Positions 47,201 through 55,462 of a stretch of 64,000 bases of DNA are shown one piece after another (the stretch's first letter is position 1; each line of letters opens with the position of its first letter). The position numbers were made by a program, and so were the translations under genes. The stretch covers positions 62,001 through 126,000 of the forward strand of contig NZ_JANUGW010000008.1 of assembly GCF_024753285.1 (NCBI RefSeq), written 5' to 3'. The notes below the pieces were generated by a model. That model did no database searches and was not told the origin of the DNA. It worked only from the letters and a program-made list of their open reading frames with translations. The DNA is from Massilia pinisoli. GTDB lineage: Bacteria > Pseudomonadota > Gammaproteobacteria > Burkholderiales > Burkholderiaceae_D.

Positions 47201-48307
47201 ATGAAAACCAAGGCAGCGATTGCATGGCAGGCCGGGAAACCGCTGACGATCGAAGAGGTCGAACTCGAGGGACCGAAGGCGGGCGAGGTGCTCGTCGAGG
47301 TGAAGGCGACGGGCATCTGCCATACCGATTACTACACGCTGTCGGGCGCCGACCCGGAAGGCATCTTCCCTGCGATCCTGGGCCATGAGGGCGCGGGCGT
47401 CGTCGTCGACGTCGGGCCGGGCGTGACGAGCCTGCGTAAAGACGACCACGTCATCCCGCTGTACACGCCGGAATGCCGCCAGTGCAAATTCTGCCTGTCG
47501 CAGAAGACGAACCTGTGCCAGGCCATCCGCTCCACGCAGGGGCGCGGCCTGATGCCGGATGCGACGTCGCGCTTCTCGCTGGACGGCAAGCCCATCTACC
47601 ACTACATGGGCACGTCCACGTTCTCGAACTACATCGTCGTGCCGGAGATCGCGCTGGCGAAGGTCCGCTCGGACGCGCCGTTCGACAAGATCTGCTACAT
47701 CGGCTGCGGCGTCACGACGGGCATCGGCGCCGTCATCTTCACGGCGAAGGTCGAGGCCGGGGCGAACGTCGTCGTGTTCGGCTTGGGCGGCATCGGCCTG
47801 AACGTGATCCAGGCCGCGAAAATGGTCGGTGCGGACAAGATCATCGGCGTCGACATCAACCCGGGCCGCGAAGAGATGGCGCGCAAGTTCGGCATGACAC
47901 ATTTCGTCAATCCGAAGAACGTGGAGAACGTCGTCGACACGATCGTGCAGTTGACGGACGGCGGTGCCGACTACTCGTTCGAATGCATCGGCAACGTCAC
48001 GACGATGCGCCAGGCGCTGGAATGCTGCCACAAGGGCTGGGGCCAGTCGATCATCATCGGCGTGGCGGAAGCAGGCAAGGAGATCGCGACGCGGCCGTTC
48101 CAACTCGTTACCGGGCGCGTATGGAAAGGCTCCGCGTTCGGCGGCGCGCGCGGGCGCACGGACGTGCCGAAGATCGTCGACTGGTATATGGAAAACAAGA
48201 TCAACATCGACGACCTCATTACCCACCATTTGCCGCTCGACCGCATCAACGATGGCTTCGACCTGATGAAGAAGGGCGAATCGATCCGTTCCGTCGTCGT
48301 TTACTGA
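47201..48307 (+). CDS. frmA: S-(hydroxymethyl)glutathione dehydrogenase / class III alcohol dehydrogenase
   Basis: 368 residues. Oxidises the formaldehyde-glutathione adduct with NAD. The catalytic zinc ligands lie in TGICHTDYY and LGHEGAG, the structural zinc in PECRQCKFCLSQKTNLC, and the NAD motif is GLGGIGLNV. The start at 47201 follows GAGGA; an in-frame ATG at 47174 adds nine residues. The esterase gene fghA that often follows is absent here. An outer membrane protein gene follows. Confidence 0.95.
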   Translation: MKTKAAIAWQAGKPLTIEEVELEGPKAGEVLVEVKATGICHTDYYTLSGADPEGIFPAILGHEGAGVVVDVGPGVTSLRKDDHVIPLYTPECRQCKFCLSQKTNLCQAIRSTQGRGLMPDATSRFSLDGKPIYHYMGTSTFSNYIVVPEIALAKVRSDAPFDKICYIGCGVTTGIGAVIFTAKVEAGANVVVFGLGGIGLNVIQAAKMVGADKIIGVDINPGREEMARKFGMTHFVNPKNVENVVDTIVQLTDGGADYSFECIGNVTTMRQALECCHKGWGQSIIIGVAEAGKEIATRPFQLVTGRVWKGSAFGGARGRTDVPKIVDWYMENKINIDDLITHHLPLDRINDGFDLMKKGESIRSVVVY

Positions 48308-48350
48308 CGCCGTTCACAAAGTTGTCATGGCGCCAATTTGTTGTTCATTG

Positions 48351-48356
48351 TATAAT
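48351..48356 (+). promoter_or_regulatory. Candidate -10 box for the outer-membrane barrel gene
   Basis: A perfect TATAAT lies 60 bases before the start at 48417. TTGTCA at 48322-48327 is too far away (23 bases) to be a good -35. Confidence 0.4.
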
Positions 48357-48416
48357 TTCCGACTCGCAATAACCGTGTGCACCGCGCGGTGCAATGACCA
48401 ATAGAGATCGGAAAAC

Positions 48417-48926
48417 ATGTTCAAGAAATTTGCAGTGGCGGCGGCTCTGGCCGCAATGGCATCCTCGGCGTTCGCCGCGGGTCCGACGGGTTTTTATGGC
48501 GGCGTGGACGCGGGTTCGACCCACGTCGACAACATCGACGCCCACGGCACCAGCTTCGGCGCCCTGATGGGCTATGGCGTCAATCCGAACGTCGCCTTCG
48601 AATTCGGCTATCGCCGGCTGGGCAACTGGGATATCCGCGACCCGTTCTACAGCGGCACCCTGAAAATCGACCAGATCCAGCTGACGGTGGTCGGTTCCTA
48701 CCCGCTGACGCCGCAGTTGGACATCTTCGGCCGCGGCGGCTTCAACGACCTGTCGACCGAGTGGTCGGCGGGGGGCCAGACCTATAACCCCGATAGCAAG
48801 GGCGGCACCCTGTATGGCGTGGGCCTGGCCTACCACTTCACGCCGACCGTGTCCGGCCGCGTCGAATTCCAGAAGCCATCGTCCGATTCGACCAACGTCA
48901 GCCTCGGCGTCGTCTTCAAGTTCTGA
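48417..48926 (+). CDS. Outer-membrane beta-barrel protein (OMP_b-brl type)
   Basis: 169 residues. Signal peptide about 1-20 (AFA-AG), then alternating hydrophobic strands and glycines: GFYGGVDAGST, FEFGYRRLGNWD, GTLYGVGLAYHF, ending in FKF. A terminal Phe is typical of outer-membrane barrels for BAM recognition. Probably eight strands, like OmpX/OmpA N-terminal barrels. Its natural ligand is unknown. It has its own promoter-like box and a terminator. Confidence 0.88.
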   Translation: MFKKFAVAAALAAMASSAFAAGPTGFYGGVDAGSTHVDNIDAHGTSFGALMGYGVNPNVAFEFGYRRLGNWDIRDPFYSGTLKIDQIQLTVVGSYPLTPQLDIFGRGGFNDLSTEWSAGGQTYNPDSKGGTLYGVGLAYHFTPTVSGRVEFQKPSSDSTNVSLGVVFKF

Positions 48927-48952
48927 TCGTCGGGCGTCGCCCGATCCCCTCC

Positions 48953-48983
48953 GGCGCTGTTCCCCGCAGCGCCAGTTTTTTTT
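48953..48983 (+). terminator. Rho-independent terminator after the barrel gene
   Basis: GGCGCTG (48953-48959) pairs with CAGCGCC (48967-48973), followed by AG and eight T residues. Confidence 0.85.
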
Positions 48984-48997
48984 CTTGTAAATATTCG

Positions 48998-49023
48998 GGA
49001 ACTTTTCGCTGGCGCCGTTCAAA
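48998..49023 (+). promoter_or_regulatory. Possible ECF-type promoter before the sigma gene
   Basis: GGAACTT at 48998-49004 resembles the -35 of RpoE-like sigma factors; TCAAA at 49019-49023 would be the -10 but lies 14 rather than 16 bases away. It is 27 bases before the sigma gene start, so autoregulation is plausible but weakly supported. Confidence 0.35.
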
Positions 49024-49050
49024 TAATAGAAAAGAACGAACGGACCCGAC

Positions 49051-49632
49051 GTGAACGAATCCGACGATAACCAACTGCTGCGCTTGATCCGACAGGGCGA
49101 CGCGGCCGCATTCCAGAGTCTTTACCGGCGCCACAGGAGCGGCCTGTACAGCTTCGCGCTGATGCACAGCGGCGCGCCGGACGTCGCGGCGGACGTCGTG
49201 CAGGAAGTCTTCATGGGCCTGCTCGGCGACACCTATCGCTTCGATCCGTTGAAGGGCATGCTCGCGAACTTCCTCTACGGCGTGGCGCGCAACCTCGTGC
49301 TGGGCCATGCGCGGCGCAACAGCCGCTGGGTGCAGCCTGCCGCGGAAGACGACGAGGACGATGTGTTCGAGCCGGTCGACACGGCAGCCGGCCCGCTGGC
49401 GAGGCTGCTCGACGACGAGGCGGCCGAGCATCTGCGGCGCGCGCTGGCTGCGCTGGCGCCGCATTATCGCGACGTGCTGATTCTGTTCGAACTGCAGGAA
49501 AAGTCGTATCAGGAAATCGCCGAGATCTGCCAGCTTGAGATCGGCACCGTGCGGTCGCGCCTGGCGCGCGGCCGCGGCGCCCTGGCGAAGGCGCTCGCGC
49601 CGTACCGGGCCATTGCAAAGGACATCGCATGA
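49051..49632 (+). CDS. ECF-subfamily RNA polymerase sigma factor
   Basis: 193 residues, GTG start at 49051. Region 2 (about 8-90) contains LRLIRQGDAAAFQSLYRRH and DVVQEVF; region 4 (about 125-180) contains LALAPHYRDVLILFELQEKSYQEIAEI and GTVRSRLARGR. An acidic linker with EDDEDDVFEPVD lies between them. The stop overlaps the next start as ATGA, typical of sigma/anti-sigma pairs. A possible own-type promoter precedes it. Confidence 0.92.
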   Translation: MNESDDNQLLRLIRQGDAAAFQSLYRRHRSGLYSFALMHSGAPDVAADVVQEVFMGLLGDTYRFDPLKGMLANFLYGVARNLVLGHARRNSRWVQPAAEDDEDDVFEPVDTAAGPLARLLDDEAAEHLRRALAALAPHYRDVLILFELQEKSYQEIAEICQLEIGTVRSRLARGRGALAKALAPYRAIAKDIA

Positions 49633-50126
49633 ATATGTTCGAATTCGACGACGGCCGCGACAATGGCCAGGGCCGCGCCCCGGAATGGGACGCCGCACGC
49701 CGCACGCTGGCGCAGGCGGCTCCGCCTGATGCCGTGGAGCAGGCATTGCTGCGCGCGTTCGCCAAGCGTCACGCGCCGCAGCCGTGGTATCGCCGCTGGA
49801 GTGCCGACGCGGTTGCGTCGTGGGCGGGCATCGGTGCGGTCGGATGTGCGCTGGCCATCGTCGGCATGAGTCTGCTGTCCGACGGTGCGCCGTCGCCGCG
49901 CGTCGTGCGTGTGCTGGCAGTGGCCGACGGGTTCGTGTCGCTCGTGCCGCCGGAACGGATGGCGGCCGCGGTGGACCCGCAGTTGAAGCAGGCCGACCTG
50001 CCGCGCGCGGCCCTCGTGCAGATGGGGATCCCGATCGTGGCCAATGTGCCGGACGAACTCGTGCACACCGAGATGATGGTGGCTGCGACGGGCGAGCCGC
50101 TGGCGATACGGCTGGCCGTGAATTGA
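49629..50126 (+). CDS. Single-pass membrane protein, probable anti-sigma factor
   Basis: 165 residues. A cytoplasmic N terminus (about 1-62), one membrane helix (about 66-86, WAGIGAVGCALAIVGMSLL) and an extracytoplasmic C-terminal part with LPRAALVQMGIPIV. It has no HxxxCxxC zinc motif, so it is not a canonical ZAS anti-sigma factor. The role is inferred from the four-base overlap with the sigma gene and from the topology. I know no named family. Confidence 0.7.
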   Translation: MNMFEFDDGRDNGQGRAPEWDAARRTLAQAAPPDAVEQALLRAFAKRHAPQPWYRRWSADAVASWAGIGAVGCALAIVGMSLLSDGAPSPRVVRVLAVADGFVSLVPPERMAAAVDPQLKQADLPRAALVQMGIPIVANVPDELVHTEMMVAATGEPLAIRLAVN

Positions 50127-50160
50127 TTCTTCGCGTTTGATTTTTTCCATGGAGGTGGTG

Positions 50161-50964
50161 ATGAGACGGATATTCTTGTCCGCGGGACTCGCTTTGCTCG
50201 CGCTGGCCCCGGTGGCCCATGCGCAGCAGGGCGGTGCGGCGGCCGTGCCGGCGAGCGATGCGCTGGAAGTGATGCTGTTGAAGATCAGCGCGTCGTCGCG
50301 CTGTCCCGACGGGTGCGCGGTGCGTGGCCTGCCGTATTCCGCACAGCGGGTGACGGAGTCGGTCAAGGTGCTGGCCGATGGTAATCGGATCGTGCAGCGC
50401 CACACGGAAAAGCTGTACCGCGATTCCGACGGACGCACCCGGGAAGAATCGGAATGGAAGGGGAAGCCTCTCGTGCAGATCCAGGATCCGGTCGCGGGCA
50501 TGAGCTACCGCCTGTATCCGGACACGAAAACGGGCTACCGGATGGCCATCGCGGCACCGGCGCCGGCCGCCACGTCCGGTGCGGACGTGACGGGCTCGAC
50601 GGCTGCGGCGGCCGGCGCCACCCGCGTGGCCGAGCAACTGTCCCCCGCGCTGGCGGCCGGTATGGCGGCGGCCATGACGCAGACGCGATCGCTCGGCACG
50701 AAGCAGATCGACGGCATCTCGGCCGAAGGCGCCCAGTCCACGATGACCACGCCGGCGGGCGCCATCGGCAACGTTCAGCCGATGGTCAGCACGACCGAGA
50801 CGTGGATTGCGCGCGAGCTGCGTGTGCCGATCCTGCTCAAGATGGACCACCCGTTCATGGGTGAAAGCGTGACGCGCCTGCAGGACATCTCGCGCCTCGA
50901 ACCCCCGACGGCCCTGTTTACCGTACCGGCCGACTACACCGTGCGCGATGTCGCGCGCCGCTGA
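50161..50964 (+). CDS. Secreted protein of unknown function, paralogue A of the sigma cassette
   Basis: 267 residues with a signal peptide (about 1-23, AHA-QQ). The start at 50161 has GGAGGT just upstream. The body includes RHTEKLYRDSDGRTREESEWKG and ends with ETWIARELRVPILLKMDHPF and VPADYTVRDVARR. The C-terminal third resembles the next protein, so the two are tandem paralogues. A LolA/RseB-like fold would fit a role in sensing for the sigma factor; that is a guess from context. Confidence 0.72.
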   Translation: MRRIFLSAGLALLALAPVAHAQQGGAAAVPASDALEVMLLKISASSRCPDGCAVRGLPYSAQRVTESVKVLADGNRIVQRHTEKLYRDSDGRTREESEWKGKPLVQIQDPVAGMSYRLYPDTKTGYRMAIAAPAPAATSGADVTGSTAAAAGATRVAEQLSPALAAGMAAAMTQTRSLGTKQIDGISAEGAQSTMTTPAGAIGNVQPMVSTTETWIARELRVPILLKMDHPFMGESVTRLQDISRLEPPTALFTVPADYTVRDVARR

Positions 50965-50987
50965 ACCGAAACCAGAAAGGAAAGACC

Positions 50988-51764
50988 ATGAAAGTTTTCT
51001 CGACGCTGTTCAGCCTGCTGATCGCATGCCAGGCCCTGCCGGTTACGATGCACACTGCCGCCGCCCAGGCGGACGACGAGGCCAAGACGGTGGGGGCCGA
51101 GATGACCCGGGCCGCCATGGAGCAGTTCGGTCCGGTGCGCCTGCGCAATGAGTACAACTTTGCCGTAGCCAGGCTCAAGAGTCACGACGGCAAACCGCGG
51201 GCGTACACGTACGACGTGGTGACGGACACGGCGACGGCCCTGGCCGGCGGCAATGCGATCAAGTCGCAGAGCAAGGAGTCGCATGCCTTCGACAAGACCG
51301 GGCGCTCCCGCACCGCGTGGACGCAGGCCGGCGTGGAGCGCATCGCCATCGCCGACCCGGCCACGCAGACCGCCTACCTCATCTGCCCGGAGCGCAAGGA
51401 GATCCTGCGCATGAAGAGCCCGGCGACCACGGTGGCGCCGGCGATGCCGACGCCGGAGCCGGCCTCGTCCGTGACAAGCACGAACCTCGGTGAGAAAGAG
51501 ATCGCCGGCGTCAAGGCCTTTGGCAGCAAGTCGGAAATCACCATTCCCGCCGGCGCGCAGGGCAACGACAAGCCGCTGGTGCACACGACGGAAACCTGGT
51601 TTTCCACCGAGCTGGGACTGCTCATGTACATGAATATGTCGATGCCGGAGTTCGGCGACATGATCACGCGCGTCGAAAACCTGAAGTTCGGCGACGTGCC
51701 GGCCTCCACGTTCGCCTTGCCCGAGGGGTATGCGATCCGCGACATCGCGCCCGACTCGAAGTAG
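50988..51764 (+). CDS. Secreted protein of unknown function, paralogue B of the sigma cassette
   Basis: 258 residues with a signal peptide (about 1-27). The middle has RAYTYDVVTDTATALAGGN and CPERKEILRM; the C terminus has ETWFSTELGLLMYMNMSMPEF and ALPEGYAIRDIAPDSK, which align with the end of paralogue A. It is 23 bases behind paralogue A on the same strand with an AAAGGAAAG ribosome-binding site. The four genes from the sigma factor on look like one transcript. Confidence 0.72.
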   Translation: MKVFSTLFSLLIACQALPVTMHTAAAQADDEAKTVGAEMTRAAMEQFGPVRLRNEYNFAVARLKSHDGKPRAYTYDVVTDTATALAGGNAIKSQSKESHAFDKTGRSRTAWTQAGVERIAIADPATQTAYLICPERKEILRMKSPATTVAPAMPTPEPASSVTSTNLGEKEIAGVKAFGSKSEITIPAGAQGNDKPLVHTTETWFSTELGLLMYMNMSMPEFGDMITRVENLKFGDVPASTFALPEGYAIRDIAPDSK

Positions 51765-51862
51765 ATTCATCCCGTCGGCATTGCATGAATGACCACAGCA
51801 TGGCAGCATGACGAGCCGCCCACGAAGCGGCACCGTCTCCCAGCCATTTGACAGGATTATTC

Positions 51863-53953
51863 ATGAGATTCTCCATTCGACTTGCCGTCTGCGCCTTTCT
51901 TTCCGGATGCGCAACCATGGCCGCCGCCCAGGCGCCGGCCGCTCCCACTGCGGCCACCGAGCGGCCCGCCACGTCGTTCCCGTACACGCCCGGCCTGGAC
52001 GTCAGCTCGATGGACCGCAACGCCGACCCCTGCGTCGACTTTTACCAGTACGCCTGCGGCGGCTGGATGAAGAACAATCCGATCCCGGCCGACCAGGCGC
52101 GCTGGTCGGTGTACGGCAAGCTCGCGCAGGACAACCGCCGCTACCTGTGGGGCATCCTCGAAGACCTGGCCAAGCGCCAGGACGGCCGCAACGCGAACCA
52201 GCAAAAGATCGGCGACTACTTCGGCGCGTGCATGGACGAGCGCGCCATCGAGGCACGGGGCGCCGCGCCGTTGCAGCCCTATTTCGACGCGATCGCGACC
52301 TTGCACTCGAACCGCGACCTGCCGCGCGTGCTGGCCCGGCTGAAGTTGGGCCTGGACGATCCGGGCCTGTTCTTCGGCCTCACGTCGAGCCAGGACTATG
52401 CCGATTCGTCGCGCGTGATCGCCTTCGCGTACGCGGGTGGCCTGGGCCTGCCGGACCGCGACGCCTATTTCAAGACGGACGCCAAGTCGAAGGAGATCCG
52501 CGCCAAATACGTCACGCACATCGCGAACACGTTCCGCCTGCTGGGCGACGCGCCCGCGCAGGCGCAGCGCAACGCGGCGCGCGTGATGCAGATGGAGACG
52601 ATGCTGGCGAAGGCGTCACTGTCGGCCGTCGACAAGCGCGATCCGTATAAACTGTTCCACAAGGTCGATGCGCGCGGTCTACAGGCGCTGACGCCCGGCT
52701 TCGACTGGCACGCCTACCTGGGCGCGCTGGGGCAGGGCGGGCTCACCACGTTCAACGTCACGGAACCCGCGTTCTTCAAGGCGCTCGGCAAGATGTGGAA
52801 GACGAGCGACGCCGACGCCATGCGCACGTATCTGCGCTGGCACGTGGCGCGCACGATGTCGCCCGTGCTCGCGTCGAACTTCGACAACGAGCATTTCGAT
52901 TTCTTCAGCAGGACGCTGCGTGGCGTACAGCAGCAGCAACCGCGCTGGAAGCGCTGCGTGGGCCTCGTCGATCGCCAGCTGGGCGAAGCGCTGGGCCAGG
53001 AATTCGTCAGCCGCGCGTTCTCGCCGCAACTGAAGGAAAAGGCGCTGCACATGACGCGCCAGATCGAGGACGCGATGAAGCGCGACATCGAGGAACTCGA
53101 CTGGATGAGCGCGGAGACGAAGCAGCAGGCGTTGACGAAGCTGGCCGCCATCGTCAACAAGATCGGCTACCCGGACAAGTGGCGCGACTACGGCGCCTAC
53201 GTCGTCAAGCCGGGCGACTTCGCCGGCAACGTCGAGCGGGGCAACCGCTTCGAGATGCAGCGCCAGTTCGCGAAGATCGGCAAGCCGCTGGACCGCTCGG
53301 AATGGTCGATGACGCCGCCGACGGTGAACGCATACTTCGACCCGCAGATGAACGACATCAATTTCCCGGCCGGCGTGCTGCAACCGCCGCTGTTCGATCC
53401 GCGGATGGACGACGCGCCGAACTACGGCAACACGGGCGGCACGATCGGCCACGAGCTGACGCACGCGTTCGACGACGAAGGCCGCCAGTTCGATGCGAAC
53501 GGCAACCTGAAGGACTGGTGGACGAAGAAGGATGCCAAGGCATTCGAGGAGCGCGCGCAGTGCATCGTCGACCAGTACGCGCAGTACACGGTCGTGGACG
53601 ACATCAAGATCAACAGCAAGCTGACGTTGGGCGAGGACGTGGCCGACCTCGGTGGCCTGATCCTCGGCTGGATGGCGTGGCAGACGGAGATGGCCGCCAT
53701 GCCGCAGAAGGCGCAGCTGGAAAGTGGGCGCGACGGCTTCACGCCCGAACAGCGCTTCTTCATCGGGTACGCACAATGGGCTTGTGAAAACGATCGGCCG
53801 GAAAACCTGCGCGTGAGCGCGATGACGAATCCGCATTCGCCGGGCCGTTACCGCGTCAACGGGCTGATGGTCAACATGCCGCAGTTCCAGCAGGCGTTCC
53901 AGTGCAAGGCGGGGCAGCCGATGGTGAAGGAGACGCGCTGCCGGGTGTGGTGA
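51863..53953 (+). CDS. M13 family (neprilysin-like) zinc metallopeptidase
   Basis: 696 residues. The N terminus MRFSIRLAVCAFLSGCATM has a possible lipobox LSGC with Cys16, so it may be a lipoprotein; a classical cleavage after AAA is an alternative. M13 N-terminal domain from about 45, then catalytic HELTH (His530, Glu531, His534) and Glu591 in GEDVADLGG, NPHSPGRYRVNG for substrate binding and the C-terminal CRVW. These enzymes degrade oligopeptides outside the cytoplasm. The start at 51863 follows AGGA. Confidence 0.94.
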   Translation: MRFSIRLAVCAFLSGCATMAAAQAPAAPTAATERPATSFPYTPGLDVSSMDRNADPCVDFYQYACGGWMKNNPIPADQARWSVYGKLAQDNRRYLWGILEDLAKRQDGRNANQQKIGDYFGACMDERAIEARGAAPLQPYFDAIATLHSNRDLPRVLARLKLGLDDPGLFFGLTSSQDYADSSRVIAFAYAGGLGLPDRDAYFKTDAKSKEIRAKYVTHIANTFRLLGDAPAQAQRNAARVMQMETMLAKASLSAVDKRDPYKLFHKVDARGLQALTPGFDWHAYLGALGQGGLTTFNVTEPAFFKALGKMWKTSDADAMRTYLRWHVARTMSPVLASNFDNEHFDFFSRTLRGVQQQQPRWKRCVGLVDRQLGEALGQEFVSRAFSPQLKEKALHMTRQIEDAMKRDIEELDWMSAETKQQALTKLAAIVNKIGYPDKWRDYGAYVVKPGDFAGNVERGNRFEMQRQFAKIGKPLDRSEWSMTPPTVNAYFDPQMNDINFPAGVLQPPLFDPRMDDAPNYGNTGGTIGHELTHAFDDEGRQFDANGNLKDWWTKKDAKAFEERAQCIVDQYAQYTVVDDIKINSKLTLGEDVADLGGLILGWMAWQTEMAAMPQKAQLESGRDGFTPEQRFFIGYAQWACENDRPENLRVSAMTNPHSPGRYRVNGLMVNMPQFQQAFQCKAGQPMVKETRCRVW

Positions 53954-53970
53954 TTTTCACCTGCCGTTGA

Positions 53971-53998
53971 CATGAAAACGCCACCCGGCGGGTGGCGT
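53971..53998 (-). terminator. Terminator between the convergent M13 and hemerythrin genes
   Basis: ACGCCACCC (53978-53986) pairs with GGGTGGCGT (53990-53998) over a three-base loop. A short TTTT run follows on the minus strand, so it most likely ends the hemerythrin transcript; it has no T run on the plus strand. Confidence 0.55.
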
Positions 53999-54019
53999 CG
54001 ACGATGGGACGCGTCAGGA

Positions 54020-54532
54020 TCAGGGCCGCGCCGCGCGGTCGCTGAGCTGTGCCTGCATGTGCACGAGGTTGGCTTCGAACGCTTGCATCTCCAGGCCGAT
54101 CGACGTCAGGTCGAGCGCAGCCTGCTTCAGTTCCGGGAACAGTTGTTCTTCTTCCTGGCGGATGTGGCTGAGGACGGCACCCAGCAGCTCGCGCACGAGC
54201 GGTTCCGCGCGCGCGTCGTCCATCGACATGCCTTGCAGCGTGGCCAGCAGGTCGTCGACGGCGAGGTGGTCTTCCTCGAAGCGGGCGATCAGGTTCGGGT
54301 CGACGCGCCGCACGCCCGGATAGAACACGCCTTCCTCGAGGCGCGAATGCATGTGGATGGCCTGGATCAGTTGCGTCGCCGCCTGCTTCTTGACGTCGGC
54401 GCTCTGCGTGTTCTCGTATTTCTCGGCGAGCTTGCGGACCATGTCGTGGTCGCGCAGCAGGGCCTGGACCGGATTGTCGACCGGAAACGAGTCGCGTAAT
54501 GTCGGCCTTGTCGGGGCGTCTGTGGTTGCCAT
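54020..54532 (-). CDS. Hemerythrin domain (HHE) protein
   Basis: 170 residues. A four-helix hemerythrin-like domain with the di-iron ligand pattern: His29 (LRDHDM), His62 and Glu66 (MHSRLEE), His89 (EEDHL), His123 (SHIRQEEE) and Glu127/128. Such proteins bind oxygen or nitric oxide or take part in iron-sulfur repair; which applies here is unclear. The start at 54532 follows GAGGAG. An 8-bp-arm palindrome lies 24 bases upstream. Confidence 0.9.
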   Translation of the reverse strand: MATTDAPTRPTLRDSFPVDNPVQALLRDHDMVRKLAEKYENTQSADVKKQAATQLIQAIHMHSRLEEGVFYPGVRRVDPNLIARFEEDHLAVDDLLATLQGMSMDDARAEPLVRELLGAVLSHIRQEEEQLFPELKQAALDLTSIGLEMQAFEANLVHMQAQLSDRAARP

Positions 54533-54555
54533 GGGAAATCTCCTCAACGGTTGCC

Positions 54556-54575
54556 CGGCATATTCCGATATGCCG
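54556..54575. promoter_or_regulatory. Palindromic candidate operator before the hemerythrin gene
   Basis: CGGCATAT, TCCG, ATATGCCG: perfect 8-base arms over a 4-base centre. It could be an operator or a leader hairpin. I cannot name the regulator. Confidence 0.45.
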
Positions 54576-54660
54576 TCAGGGTTTCATCCTACGCCCCGTT
54601 CACCCATATGGCATGTTCGCGAACGCACCCAACGCGCGTTACTGCAACGCCCGCCTGGCC

Positions 54661-54689
54661 AACGAAAATGCCGCCTCGCGGGCGGCATT
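54661..54689 (-). terminator. Rho-independent terminator after the SRPBCC gene
   Basis: On the minus strand AATGCCGCC (54689-54681) and GGCGGCATT (54675-54667) with a five-base loop, followed by TTCGTT. Confidence 0.75.
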
Positions 54690-54706
54690 CATGAGGGCGG
54701 GCGTCG

Positions 54707-55249
54707 TCAGTGCTGAGAGATGCTGCCGCGCCAGGCGCCCGTTTCCTTGCCGCGTTTCTCGAGCATGTCCTTGAACTTCTGCAGATTGCCGCGGGCTTCC
54801 AGCCGGACGGCGCCCAATGCGTCGCCGATCTTCTCGGCCGGGCCCTCGGGCTGGTAATCCATCTGCAAGGTGATGCGGGTGACGTCGTCGGACAGCTTGT
54901 GGAAGGTCACCACGCCGCCGTTCGGCACGCCGCTCGTGCTGCGCCAGGCGATGCGCTTGTCGGGGATCTGTTCCGTGATCTCGGCATCCCATTCCTTCTC
55001 TTCGCCGGCCACGTTGGCCTTCCAGTGCAGGCGCTTGTCGTCCAGCTGGCGCACTTCGTGGACGCTGCCCATGAATTGCGGGAAGTCTTCGAACTGGGTC
55101 CATTGGTTGTAGGCGGTACGCACGGGGACGTTGACCTCGATGGTTTCGATGATCGACGAGCCCATGCCCGATTTATTGCCTTTGAGTTTTTTCGACAGCA
55201 TCATGCCGCCGACGGCCAGCGCGGCGACCGTCACTACACGGTTCAGCAT
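54707..55249 (-). CDS. SRPBCC (START-like) family protein, membrane-anchored
   Basis: 180 residues. An N-terminal hydrophobic segment (about 4-18) may anchor it; the helix-grip fold starts at SIIETIEVNVPVRTAYNQWTQFEDFPQFM and includes KRLHWKANVAGEEKEWDAEIT. This resembles the cyclase/dehydrase-like group (COG5637) whose ligands are hydrophobic and unknown. The start at 55249 has a perfect AAGGAGG. The 213 bases between it and the GH51 gene show only a short CACGGC/GCCGTG hairpin near 55345. Confidence 0.85.
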   Translation of the reverse strand: MLNRVVTVAALAVGGMMLSKKLKGNKSGMGSSIIETIEVNVPVRTAYNQWTQFEDFPQFMGSVHEVRQLDDKRLHWKANVAGEEKEWDAEITEQIPDKRIAWRSTSGVPNGGVVTFHKLSDDVTRITLQMDYQPEGPAEKIGDALGAVRLEARGNLQKFKDMLEKRGKETGAWRGSISQH

Positions 55250-55462
55250 TTTTACCTCCTTATGCCAAAAACGTTCGGTTGCAAAACACAAAAGGGATGA
55301 AAAACCCCATCTGTCGTCAACTTACGTGAAAAGTGGCTATCACGGCGCTCGCGAGCCGTGTGGAAATATTAAGAGTCGATGCTGATGGATCGCGGACGCT
55401 GCTCTGGCGCTCATTGACGCAATGCTGGCGAAACCCGGCCACGAAGGCTTGTGTTACTCAGC

